DNA from: Pterobdella sp. o SKG-2022
Taxonomy: Eukaryota; Annelida; Clitellata; Hirudinida; Piscicolidae
Length of the DNA stretch: 64,000 nucleotides
NCBI GenBank assembly: GCA_964035795.1
Contig: OZ038321.1
Coordinates: 18,355,209 to 18,419,208, forward strand
Direction of reading: 5' to 3'
Below are positions 1 through 11,600 of this stretch, piece by piece (position 1 is the first letter of the stretch; each line of letters opens with the position of its first letter). The translations under genes and the position numbers were made by a program. Under the pieces are notes generated by a model. That model was not told the origin of the DNA and made no database searches. It saw only the letters and a list, made by a program, of their open reading frames with translations.

Positions 1-214
1 TTCAGCAGAGTGAAGCTTGTAAGTTGTTTTTTCGATTTACATCGTTTTGTACAGTGGCTAATATTTCACTAACAATAAAACTATCTTCTTGAATTTAATT
101 TTCTACTATTAAGTTTAATATTCTTGATACTTCTTTTATTAGTTTTTCTTCACTCATCTGCACCTTTAGCCTTGTTATTATTTAGTTTACTTATAGCTGT
201 AATGATTTATATAA
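1..214. other. AT-rich flank, nothing recognised
   Basis: AT-rich sequence before the first LINE. It may be the 5' part of that element, but no coding frame or repeat is recognisable. Confidence 0.4.
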
Positions 215-1983
215 CTTGGCCAGGCGGATGGACAGTCATAACCGTGATGTAATAGGTGATAAATGTGTCAGAAATGATGCTGGTGAACTCACTTTAAGTG
301 ATTCCCAAAAATGAATGCCTGGGTTGAACATCATAAAAGGCTATCAAGTTTTGAGTTCGATTGGGCTAGCGAGTCTCTTTTGTTTCACCGATCCTTGGCC
401 CTCCTCCTTATGTCACACTGACACAGGTCAGTGATGCCATTAAGAAAATGAAGTGTCGCAAAACAGCAGGACCTTCTGGCATAATTGCCGAAATGTTAAA
501 GGCGTCTGGTTCTGTAGGTTTAGAAGTATTGGCCCACCTCATGAAATCAGTTATTGCTGAAGGTGTTGTTCCTGCTGATTGGCGTGATAGCATCATTGTA
601 AACCTCTACAAAGGTAAGGGGGATGCTTTGGATCGAGGAAATTATAAAGGTCTCAAGCTGACAGATCATGTGATGAAGCTTGTTGAGCACGTCTTAAAGC
701 GACGAATCAGTAAGATGGTGGATATTGATGAGATGCAGTTTGGCTTCGTTTCTGGTAGAAGCGCCACTGATGCAGTTTTTATTGTTTGTCAGTTGCAGGA
801 AAAATGTCTAGCCGTCAAAAGCCACTCTTTTGTTTTCGTCGATTTAGAGAAGGCCTTTAATCGAGTTCCGCGCAAAGTGATTTGGTGGGCAATGAGAAAG
901 CTTGTGGTTGAAGAATGGGCTGTCCGTGTAGTTCAGAGCAGGTATATTGGAGCAAAAAGTCGAGTACGCATTAATAACCAGCTCAGCGATGAGTTTGGTG
1001 TAAATGTTGGTGTACATCAAGGATCTGTATTGAGTTCTTTACTTTTTATTCTTGTTTTGGAAGCTTTGTCTAGAGAGTTAAGAACCGGTGTTTCTTGGGA
1101 ACTTTTATATGCTGATGACCTGGTTTTGATCTCAGAATCGCTAGACGATTGTATATCTAAATTTGAAAAATGGAAACTGGAAATAGAAAGTAAAGGATTG
1201 CGAGTGAACTCCAAAAAAACAAAATTCATGTTATACGGTTCTGAAAACTTGAGGGATTCTGGAGCTTTTCCTTGCAGTGTATGCCGCAAAGGTGTTGGCG
1301 TCAACTCAGTTTTTTGCTCGTCATGCTCTCATTGGGTTCACAAAAGATGTAGTGGTTTGACTGGAAGACTGAAGGATCGGGCTTACGTATGTCCTCGCTG
1401 TCTCAATTTAGTGCCACCTTTGGATTATAGGCCTATCAAAGAGGTTATTGTTGGTAAAGCCACAATGGATGTAGAACCGAAGTTTTGCTACCTTGGTGAT
1501 ATGTTTTGTGCAGGTGGAGGTTGTGAACTGGCAGTTATCAACAGATGTTTAGTTGCCTGGGGTAAATTTAAAAAACTGTTGCCCATATTGACCTCTAAAC
1601 ACATCACCTTGGAACTTCGTGGCAAATTATACACACCTTGTGTGCGTTCTGCCTTGTTATATGGCAGTGAAAACTGGGCTCCAACAGTTGCTGTTTTGCA
1701 AAGGCTACAGCGCAATGATAGGTCTATGATCCGCTGGATATGTGGCGTTAAGCCAAAGGATAGAAGTCCATCATCAGTTTTCCTCACAAAACTCAAAATC
1801 CCAGACATAAGGACGCTGCTACAGAGCCGTCGTCTTCGCTGGTATGGTCACGTGAGACGTTCGTCCATGTGTATCAAAGACGGGCTCAAACTTCCTTTGC
1901 CTCAAGGTCGTTACCGTGGTAGACCAGCAAAAACTTGGTTGAGTTGTGTTGAAAAGGATATGGAATCCTATGGCCTGGAAAAT
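215..1983 (+). mobile_element. LINE with RT and PHD-like finger (PHD-RT clan, copy 1)
   Basis: Non-LTR retrotransposon fragment. The linker before the RT is readable from about 215 (RRMDSHNRDVIGDK), has an in-frame TGA near 312 and a one-base frame change near 390. From 448 the frame is open to the N gap. RT motifs in order are AGPSGIIAEMLKA, the FVDLEKAFNRVPRK block, GVHQGSVLSSLLF and the catalytic YADD at about 1107-1118 (residue ~221). After the RT (about 1273-1400) comes a C4HC3-type zinc finger, CSVC..CSSC..H..C..CPRC, as in PHD fingers. The C-terminal part (RLRWYGHVRR, YRGRPAKTW) follows until the gap. The 5' endonuclease is missing. Three more degenerate copies lie at 6195, 9180 and 11930. 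Such elements copy themselves through RNA; this copy looks dead at its 5' end. Confidence 0.85.
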
Positions 1984-2183
1984 NNNNNNNNNNNNNNNNN
2001 NNNNNNNNNNNNNNNNNNNNNNNNNNNNNNNNNNNNNNNNNNNNNNNNNNNNNNNNNNNNNNNNNNNNNNNNNNNNNNNNNNNNNNNNNNNNNNNNNNNN
2101 NNNNNNNNNNNNNNNNNNNNNNNNNNNNNNNNNNNNNNNNNNNNNNNNNNNNNNNNNNNNNNNNNNNNNNNNNNNNNNNNNNN
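1984..2183. other. assembly gap (N)
   Basis: A run of 200 N. The size is probably a placeholder. It separates the end of LINE copy 1 from a Tc1 transposase fragment, so their true distance is unknown and the long open frame spanning it is an artefact. Confidence 0.99.
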
Positions 2184-2590
2184 AAAAGCGCCAATGGTAA
2201 AACACGTTTGGCGTTTTTAGAAGGAAGAGAAAATTCTTATGCATATATTGCTACCTTACGAGAATGCTTTTTTTCATATTGCCAGAGTAATATAAGTCTT
2301 TGATTTTTCAGCAAGATAATGCACCCATCCATACCTCATAGTACACTAAAAGCTGGATGGAAAAGTATGCTGTAGCCATATTAGATTGACCAGCTCGTTC
2401 AACTGATTTGAACTCAATAAAGAATGTTTGGGGGCAAAATATCTATGAAACGGAAAGAGTTTTGAAAAAAAGGAAGATTTGAGTAAAGAAATACTATTTG
2501 CTTGAGAAAATCTTTGAATTGTGTACTTAAAAAAACTAATTGACTCAATGCCGACTAGGTGAATCGAAGTAAAAAAAAAAAGTATTTGAA
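2184..2590 (+). pseudogene. Tc1/mariner transposase C-terminal relic
   Basis: Degenerate DDE-transposase C-terminus. It can be read across several frames: GKTRLAFLEGRENS (2198 onward), QQDNAPIHTS (about 2310), DWPARS-like followed by DLNSIKNVWG (about 2380-2432), then LIDSMPTR near 2540. The QDNAPxH block carries the second catalytic Asp and the PDLNPIENxW block the third acidic residue of Tc1/mariner enzymes. Stops and frameshifts interrupt it, and the 5' half is lost in the gap. A repeated motif, GCAATTTCGYACC-like, at about 2637 and 2806 may be what is left of a terminal repeat, but this is weak. Confidence 0.75.
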
Positions 2591-3173
2591 CAACTATTCA
2601 CATTAAAAACCCAAAAACCAAGCTGGTCGTATAGCAATTTCGCACCTCAAAAATGGTTTTTTGCATTTATTTTTTAAATTGCCTGTTTTTCCGATAAAAT
2701 TTAAATTTTCATCTTTCTTATTTAGTTTTTCTCTATTTGTCCAAATATCATTAATTTAAAATATAAAACACGCGGTTAATAAACAAAAATATGGGGGGGC
2801 GTATGGCAATTTCATACCCTGCAAATACCTTGTGTTTGTTTCAATTAATATTCTTTCAGGCTATATTACGTCACCACAATGAATATACTTTATAGGGTTT
2901 TCAAGACACAACCATGGTGCATTTTTGAAAACTCATGGATTAAGTAAAGAAACATTTGAAATACCAACAATAAATGGAACTAAATAGTAAGATAAGAAAG
3001 CTATAATAAATAATAATCGGTCATTTGACAAATAAAACTATAATTTGCGGAAGTAATAGAAGCTCATAAAATGATGAATAAAATTCAAAATCCCTGAGGA
3101 TTAACTATACTTCTCGTTTAAATGTTTATTTCCATACATAACTTAAATAAATATATTGTCTACATAACAATAC
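2591..3173. other. intergenic, no gene seen
   Basis: AT-rich sequence with no coding signal. It contains the two GCAATTTC-type motifs noted with the Tc1 relic and a G7 run at 2792-2798. Confidence 0.5.
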
Positions 3174-3822
3174 GCTGTTAAATATTAAAATTTTCAATAA
3201 TCTTTAAAACACTATAAGGCGGGCCTCCATCTTTGCCTCCTCCATCAGCTTTGGCTGCTCTAAGGGCACATACTCCGGAAGGTTCTTATCGTTTTTCCAC
3301 AGTTTAATTGTTTATTCATTGTTTTTATCTACATTTGTGTTTGTTTTATTTCTCTTTAGCTTTTATGAAACTGATTCTTATTAAATTTTATTGCTATGAA
3401 TTAGGTTTGAAACTATTTCAAGTCTAAGAATATGCGTTTATTCAAATTTTATAAATCTTTGTTTGAAATTTTGTAATACATTATTGTCGAAAGATTATAA
3501 CTCAAAAATTTAAAGTATTTAAAAGACTACAGCTGGGTCTATTGTATTGAGCGGGGGGTTGATTGAGCTTAATAAATATTTTTTGACTTGAATGGGTTCT
3601 GTGCGTTCCAATCAAAAATTTAATTTTTAATATTTAAATTCAACATTATTTTTTTTATTTTTTCTCATTGATGCATTGCAGAGCAAAGTATCTCATTTTG
3701 TTCTTTCTTTATCGTCGTATTCTTTCACATCTGCCACTGAATTTATCTACTTTTTCTGGTTTTTTATTTTGTCATTTTTTGAGTACATTGTTTTCCTTCT
3801 TCATGATATCCAATCAAAATTT
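3174..3822. repeat. duplicated block A, copy 1
   Basis: This stretch is repeated at 26356-27004 in the same orientation (constant offset of 23182) with only a handful of substitutions. It includes an unusually GC-rich stretch of about 85 bases (3218-3302) that is identical in both copies. That stretch encodes an exon-like peptide on the minus strand (NLPEYVPLEQPKLMEEAKME). No gene is established here. The block may be a segmental duplicate or an unnamed repeat; in the second copy it is fused to Lifeguard exons 3-4. Confidence 0.85.
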
Positions 3823-4055
3823 AAGCTTGTTTTCAGTTTTTTAAACGAACAAGTCTTTTGACGTTTCTATTCTTTATCCTAACATTTTTTTTTTAAATAA
3901 TTCAATTTATTCAACCGTCAAATTTAAAAATAAACAAAAATGCTTGAATTAATTGTAATAATCACAAATAAAATATTACTTTTAATTTTCTTGGACTTGA
4001 GAGAGTACCTAACACACTACAAGCATTCCCTCTCTGAATGACCATACTTATAGCT

Positions 4056-4970
4056 TGAAGTAGGAAGGAGGTTGACTGCGGTTCTCCTGTTTTTCAGCTA
4101 TTTTTTCTCGATCTCTCTTTTCAATTTCAGTCCGTTTGGACCTCAAGAGCCAAAAGTTTCAACTCCGATTGGTATAATCTCAAATTTTTCTGAAGGGTTG
4201 CAATATATTGTCAGCTTAGTTGTCTCCGCACTTTCAGCTACTTTTCCTGGAATAGCTGAAGAAATTTGTATGTGGCTGAGGGCAATAGTGTCACTACAAG
4301 TGAAATTCCACATTATAATACGACCATTTTTCCAAGAGTAAACTGTCATTCCATCTGGATTTTTTCCATCATTTGGTTCAAGATCGCAGGTATGTGGGCT
4401 GATGACAGAGCTCTCTTTATTATGTCATTTACCTAAGCATGTCGAGAAAATCTTTTAGCATTTTTTTTTACAACTGAAACCATACGCTCCCGATTGATCC
4501 ATTCTAGTGCCGCAAACGCAAGTATGAGGAATGCATTAGGGTGAGCCTAAACGTAAAGCGCAGCTGATCTTTAGTTGAGATCTGTTCATCTTCAAAGCCA
4601 AGGAAGCTATAGAAATGGCATTAAGCCAAGAAGAGGATTGTTTTGAAAAGACAGCTAGCAGCCTCGCTTTTTCTAAATCTGATGTCGAACTTGAAATCAG
4701 ATTTTCAGGCTTTAGCTTGGCATACTGCATATCCCAAGCAGCTTGAACACTAGGATTACCTAGAAAACTGCTGTTCCAATTTTTTGAAATAGAGAGTCTC
4801 AGCAGAGTTGTAGTAAAAATCTTCTAAAATTATGTGGAAATTAGGTAAGAGCTCTCTAACATGTAGACTGCAAGCATGGACTGAGGATAGAAATGCAGGA
4901 AGCGATAAGTCTACGGCTGATCTTACTCTCAGTCCTCCTAGGGCTACAGGCAAAGTTTATTCAGTCTAAT
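4056..4970 (-). mobile_element. LINE C-terminus with PD-(D/E)XK-like motif (fragment)
   Basis: Minus-strand fragment of the same LINE clan as the element at 61.9-64 kb. Reading 5' to 3' on the minus strand it shows LGGLRVRSAVDLSLPAFLSS (about 4950-4890), AKLKPENLISS..LEKARLLAVFS (about 4720-4640), a Cys-rich CVCGTRMDQSG stretch, then NPDGMTVYSWKNGRIIMW (about 4360-4300), and AESAETTKLTIY further on. The PDG..(18 residues)..W-N-F-T order matches RPDGITTFPW..LVWDATVVD in the better copy, a nuclease-like PD..D motif. Here the D is lost, and frameshifts and stops are present. Confidence 0.75.
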
Positions 4971-5094
4971 TTTTGTCTAAAATTATATACCAACCATATT
5001 AGATTATAACGCTGTATGTATCCCAGTAAATAAGGGGGACAACAGTTGGTTTATATTAATAATACTATATTGTAACTTTTAAAATGAGTTTTTT

Positions 5095-5315
5095 CAATCG
5101 AGGCAAGTCTTTATAGACTACCATCTCAAACTAACGTTCGACTCTAAATGATTGGAGTACAGCTCTGCCGTTTCCACGCTAGAGCAGTTTGCTTGGCGTT
5201 GTCAACTGGGTTTATCCGCCAAGCCAAATGAAAACAATACCAGAAATTCAGTTTGTCGATACTTGCTACCGAAGTCTACGGTTATCCAAGTTATAACAAA
5301 AAAGCGGCCATTAGC
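5095..5315. repeat. short interspersed repeat C, copy 1
   Basis: About 220 bases similar to 14955-15175. Shared blocks include TTTATAGACT near the left end, CAGTTTGC(T)TGGCGTTGTCAAC, CCGCCAAGCCAAATGA and CTACCGAAGTCTACGGTTATCC near the right end. TTGGCG and CGCCAA form a small inverted repeat around the centre. A fragment of its left edge recurs at about 8072-8110. No coding capacity is seen; it is probably a non-autonomous element. Confidence 0.65.
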
Positions 5316-5660
5316 TATAGGCGCTAATTAGGGTTTATTTGAGAGTTGATGGCGCAAACTCAACAGTAGAAGCTGACTCGACCCGCTCAAAGTGAATGTT
5401 TAAGTTGGTAATTTAGTTCTCCAAAGCAGTAACGAGTTCTTTAAAAAAATCCAGAGTTAATGACAAAACGATTAAAAGAATTCTCAAAACTTCCAAATTT
5501 TATCAAGCATGAGTAGTCATGAATGATAGGTGCATGACTTGAAATAAGCGTGTTATACACTTCAGAATTTCACATCTGTGACGCTTTTAATTAAATTTAA
5601 GATTTAAGTCATGTGGATACTTAAATAAGAAATTTTTTTTATTATTTCATTAAAGGAATC

Positions 5661-8600
5661 ATGGATAGTGACAGCGAAGATAACTTTTCTGACAAGAGTA
5701 TCAGAAGGGCGTTTATAAGAAAGGTAATAACACTTGATTGATGTTTCCATAAGCTTTCGACGGGTTTGGATTTTATAAAAAAAATATTAATGTAGCTTTT
5801 GTGAATTAGTTGCTCAATTTAAATTAACTCTAAGCTAAATTTTTGAATTATTGTTTTAAAATTTGGACGGTCTTTTAAAAATGAGTTTTATTATAATTAA
5901 CAATGATAATGATAAATTATTTTTCTTCATCATTTGGATGGCAGGTTTATCTGATTTTGACCTCCCAGCTTATAATCACTTTGGCTTTTGTGGTTGTCTT
6001 CAGTACTGTGTACGTATTTTAATCACTCCATATCAATGTAGATTTCAGTTTTTTCGGATGATTCTTCTTACCGTTAATTAGTTTCTTTAAATTGTAGAAA
6101 TTTTTAAAAACATGCTTATTTAAGATGATAAAGTTTAGTAAGAAATTTGATAAATAATAATGGCCAAATGTCCCTGGATGTTGACTCCAAAAAAGAAGCA
6201 TGAAAAGAGCATTATATGCGCCTTTTCAATGTAGAGTTTTCATGGACTCCAGGTGGTTTGCCCAAAGTGTATCCCGTGGAAGGTCCCAACGAACCTATCA
6301 CTACAGCAATGGTTAGAAAAACCATTAATAAGATGAGCCTTGGGAAAGCAGCGGGTCCTTCAGGTATTGTTCCTGAGATGCTCGAATCCACAGGTCCAAG
6401 TAGTGCTAGTATGATTCGAGATCTCATTGAAGACATCATCTTTGAGAACCGTATACCGTCTGAGTGGCAGGAAATTCACATAATCAGTGTATATAAGGTT
6501 AAAGGTGATGCTTTAAACATGTCTAGCTATAGGGGTTTGGAGTTAATTGATCAGGTTATGAAAGTTTTATCAGACAGAGGGTCGTGATTACTGATATGCA
6601 ATGTGGTTTCATGCAAGGTCGGGTTACAACTGATGCCATATTTATCCTCCGTCAGTTACAGGAAAAGAATTTAGTTGCTGGTAAGCCCCTCTACTTAGCG
6701 TTCATTCATCTGGAGAAAGTCTTTGGAAAAGTGCCACAAGAAGTGATTTGGTGGAGTATGCGAAAATCAAGTGAACTTGATAATGTAAGCTAGCCTTACG
6801 AAAAGCTTCGTGTCACTTAATAAATACTTTGTGTTTGTTGTCCTTACTTTTAATTGGTGCTGAGCATAGCAACTCGTTTGATGTTCGGGTAGATGTCCAT
6901 CAAGGTTCTGTTCTTAGTACATTACTTTTTTTTATTGTACTGGAAGGTTTATCTATGGTGTTTCGTACAGGTTGCCTTTGGGAGATTTTGTATGCTGACG
7001 ACTTAATGGCAAGTGCTTAGTCCGTGGATGAACTATTAGCGAAGTTGAAAACATGGAGATCGGAGATGGAGAAAAAGGGGTTAAAGGTGAATATGGGTAA
7101 GACAAAGCTAATGGTTTCTGGTTCAAACTTTAATGTGTTGAAAAATCTGGAAAGTATCTTTGTGGTGTATGCCAAATAGGTGTGGGTAGAAATGCTATTC
7201 AGTGTGGAGGCTGCAGGCAATGGATACACAAGAAATGCAACGGCATAAAAGGCCCACTAACTTCGGACCTCAACTTCCGATGCGCTCGTTGCCTTGGTAC
7301 AGCACGGCCTGTTGATGGGAGGTTAGTAAAGGAAATGATGATTATTGATTAAAAAATGGAAGTTGTCCCAGAGTTCTGCTATCTTGGGGATATCTTATCT
7401 GCTTGCTTCAATAACACGTCGTAAGTGTGTCTGAGCTAAATTTCGCCAACTTCTTCCACTCCTTGCTAATCGCCATTTATCATTATTGACCAGAGGCCGT
7501 ATCTATTCAACCTGTGTCAGAAGAGCTATGTTACATGCTGCTGAAACATGGCTCGTAACAGTTTCCAGATTGAACCGTCTTGGACGAAACTACCTCGCCA
7601 TGATTCGCTGGATGTGCAACATCAGAACGAATGATATCGTTTGCTCTCACTCACTTTTTTCAAAACTCGGCATTCGAGATGTTGAGGTAGTTTTGCGTAC
7701 AAGCAGAATGAGATGGTTTGGACTTGTAAAGCGTAGCTTGGGTTGGATCTCCTAGGTGTGAAAATTGGAGTAAGATACTATGCAAGAAGCCTGCAGGCCC
7801 AAAAAGACTTGGAACGAGTTCATATTGAATGACAAAAAAAAGCTAGACATGGTTTGTGCGGATCCACTCGATCGCTCTGAATGGAAAGGGCGACTTTCAA
7901 AAAGCTCAACCCTTGGTAAAGAAAAACGAGCTATAAAAAGGGTTTGATTGATAAGTCCTTTTTTATGTAGAATAAAAAGTTTCAAATCTGAGACTTTAAA
8001 TCTCAAAAGTTGTCACTATAAAATTAGCTCTCTAAAAAATTATAAATAGTGAGAATTGGTCAGGGAAAAATTAAGAAAAGTTTTATAGACTGCCGGCTCG
8101 TTGCCGCATAACATTTAGGACTTTTTACAAAAGTTCCGAATACCTATTTTTGCATTTTCAAATTGAAAAAAATCATTCAAGTTGCTTCCAAACTTGAATA
8201 TATCTTTTGAATATTTTTTTTGTTATAATTAATCAATGGCTATGTAATTGAAGAAATTCATTGGATAAATTTTTTCAGAACGTCCATAAAAATCTTTGTG
8301 TTCAACCACTCATGGATCTATTTTTTAGCATAGTAAGTCGTTTTTTGTTTAGTCTATTATTTTTATTATTTAACTATTATTGATAAGTTAAAATTTATTT
8401 TCATACATATTGTATAAGGGTTTTTTTTATTGATTTTTTCAAAAACCAGCATATAATGAGTAATATTTAAAAACAAAAATTAGTTTATTAGGATAGGAAG
8501 CTATTTGTTATCAACATAACATTTTTATTCTATTTTGAGTCAGACACATTAGTGAAAATTTTCTTTTCAAAATAGAGTTTCTGAACTTGATAATGTAAGA

Positions 8601-11600
8601 TATTCTTACGAAAAGTTTCGTGTAATAAGTTTCTCAATAAACCACTGCTTGTTTTTATTATATTGATTTCCTTAGTATTTTACATCAAAATAGAATTCAC
8701 TAATGCACTTCTTTAAAATCCTATATGATCAAAATTGACTTAACTTTACGCATTTTTAATACATTTTTCAAATTTCAGCAAAAAAAGCTAAATGATTATA
8801 AGAATAAATTGCTAAGTATAAATTTCTCTAAATATAGCGCTTTATCGTATGCAGACAAATAATAAATTCAGATGTTCTTTAAAATAGCTGAACAATACAA
8901 ATGAATTTAAAAATAATTATTGCATTGTCAGTGGTGTCTTCATAGTGATGTATCTGCTGCTAATATGTGTCAAGAGTGTTAGAAGAAATGTTCCCTGGAA
9001 CTACATCTGTCTCTTAATCTTTGTGCGTTCGTTATATATCATTTTTTATACTCTTTTCTAGTAATAAAAATGATTCATCACAAGAAATCAATTTTCTTTT
9101 ACTCTATATTATCATGATATATTCTTTCATTGTATAGTGAATATTTATTTTTAACTAAACTAGCCTATTAACATTTATAAGACAAAGATTTAAAATTGTT
9201 GTGGTAGAAGGAAGATTATTGTTTTGTTCAAGATTGAACCGTGCGTTGTGTGTAGTAAATGGATCAGTGTGCAGTGTAAAACCTGCTTGAAGTTGATTCA
9301 TGTGTGGTGTGCTAAAGTAAAAAGAATTGCTTGCAGGATGAACATCACTTGAATGTAGGGTTTGCAAAAATAGTACAATTGACAAATGTAACATTGTTTT
9401 AGATGGTTGTTTGAGGTAGTTGAAAAAGGTAGATAATTGCTGTTATCTAGGAAACAATGTAAATGATGGCGATAGAAAAAAACTGGCTGCTAGAAGAAAG
9501 ATAGAACTAAGCTGGATGGCATTCAAAAATATTAATAACGTCATGCGGTGGAAGACACATTGAATATCAAAGAACAAGTTTATAAAACATTACGTATGGC
9601 TCAAAAACTTTGGCGATAAGATCCGTCAAAGAAGGTGTTTTGAGAAAAGCAGAAAAACGGCTACATAGCATGATGTATGACTTTGGTTGACTAATGGGGT
9701 TAGTTCAAAAAACATTTTGTGTAGATTGGGGTTGAATTAAACGATTCTCAAGATTGTGAGGTAGGGAAGTGGCTGGGCGACTTTGTAAAAAAGGTGGATC
9801 TTGTTGTGCTAAACAGGCGTGGAGTTGTATTGTTAAAAGTGATAAAAAAAGAGTAAGGATAAGGTTGGTTTGAAAAAGCATGATGGAAAATTTGTTTGTT
9901 TAGTATTTGAAGATGCCTACAATATTGTTGGGAGAGAGAGGGTAACGTCATGTATAGATTTCAGTGACCCCTTGGAAAAAAATGAAATTCTGATTGTTAT
10001 GAAAAGGTATATAATGTATGTATTTCTGTGTTTCCATGTATTTTACATGATTTTTATACGAGTTTATTGATTTTTTATTCGTTTAGTTGAATGATTGAAA
10101 CGACATACACACACACAGACCTTGGCCTTCACCTACATGACCGCTATGATATCAGCGTAAGTTTTTAAAATGAATACAATATTACTTACTTGGAATGATT
10201 TGGTATTTTAGATTTCAATTACTTTTTAAAAATGTGATTTTTTAATGCTGAAAAAGCCATCAAGTATGTGATGATTTTATGAAAAATCGAAGTTTTAAAT
10301 TTAGCTGATACATAATTTAAAATTACACGCTTCTTCATTTATTATTGTTTAAAATTTTTTATAATTCATATACAAATTTTCTTTCTATACAAAGATACAT
10401 TATTATCCTATAATAAACTTGACTGCGCAGCTACCACAAAACCTATATAGTCCTTATAGCTCTAGCCATCACTGTTGCCGTGTGCATAGGAGTGACAATA
10501 TTTGCCATCCAAACAAAGGTTGGCATCTAAGATGATAATTCAATGAAGCTTATATATATTTGAGTAAGTAGTGCCATCATTCCATCATCACAAAACCGTC
10601 TCGCAACAGAATATATTCATATGAACCTCAGATTGACTTCACGTTATGCAGTGGAGTATTGTTCGTATGCAGTTTGGTTGTCCTACTTTTTGGCATTGCT
10701 TGTATTCTTGTCTATGTCTTTGCTGAACCGGACAAACTGACTCAACAGGTACTAAAATTTTTTATAATATTTTCTTGAAACTAGGAATTTACACTACCAA
10801 AACTTCTCGCCAGATTCTTCAATGTGTTTATGGTGCTCTATGTGCTCTCTTATTCTCTGCTGTAAGTACTTTAATCAGTACTTGTCCGATATATTCATTT
10901 CATTTATCGATTGTTAGAAACGCAATATATGTTGGTATTGAATCTTTTTCAATGATTTTTGTCGTTTAATTAACATTTCGATGAAGTATTTATGAAGATG
11001 AAAAAATATTCAACTTAATGACTTAACTTTACCATATGCAATTCTCTAACTTCAATATCATGTCCATATACAACAAGTCAGTCTTTCGTGCTTAGGTTGT
11101 CTTTTATAAGTTTATTTATTTAGCTTTCTCTATAATGTATTAAAAAGGTTTCAAAGATCTAACTTTTTAGAGACATCTTAAATTTACTTGTAAATAATAT
11201 TTAACAATTTTTTACGTTTATTTATAGAAGAACTTTAGTGAACTTATTGAGCAAAAAAAAAACAGCTATAGTTTTCGACAAGTTTAGCCTTATCATGAAA
11301 CAGTAGCAAAAAAATGTATTTAGTAACTATGGTTATAAAGCAGTTTAAACAAAGACTGTATTAAAAGTGGTTATTAACTAATTTAGAAGCAACTTATTTT
11401 ACAATGCTATTATTTTAATTTTAATTTTTAACTTTGAAAAAAAATATTTTTTGATGTAGAGAAATTAATCTCCATGCCTCCCCTTTTTTGCTTTTTCCAA
11501 GTTTTTATTGTTTCTTTTTTTGAACTTAATCAATATATGGTTTCAGGCATTTGTGTCAACCTGCAAATGTGGGTCATTGAAGCCTCTTCTTAGCGATTTT

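Noticed and set aside
1819..2244. Frames running through the N gap on both strands
   Set aside because: N bases hide stops; the plus frame joins a LINE to a Tc1 relic and cannot be one protein.
3676..3861. ORF MQSKVSHFVLSLSSYSF as a membrane protein gene
   Set aside because: It is T-rich low-complexity sequence within block A, with no start context, and is truncated differently in the two copies.
8580..8684. Hammerhead-ribozyme-like arrangement (TTGATAAT, GTAAG..CTTAC stem, GAAA) in repeat D
   Set aside because: The core would need CUGAUGA; the copies read CTTGATAAT or lack it, and no third stem can be drawn.
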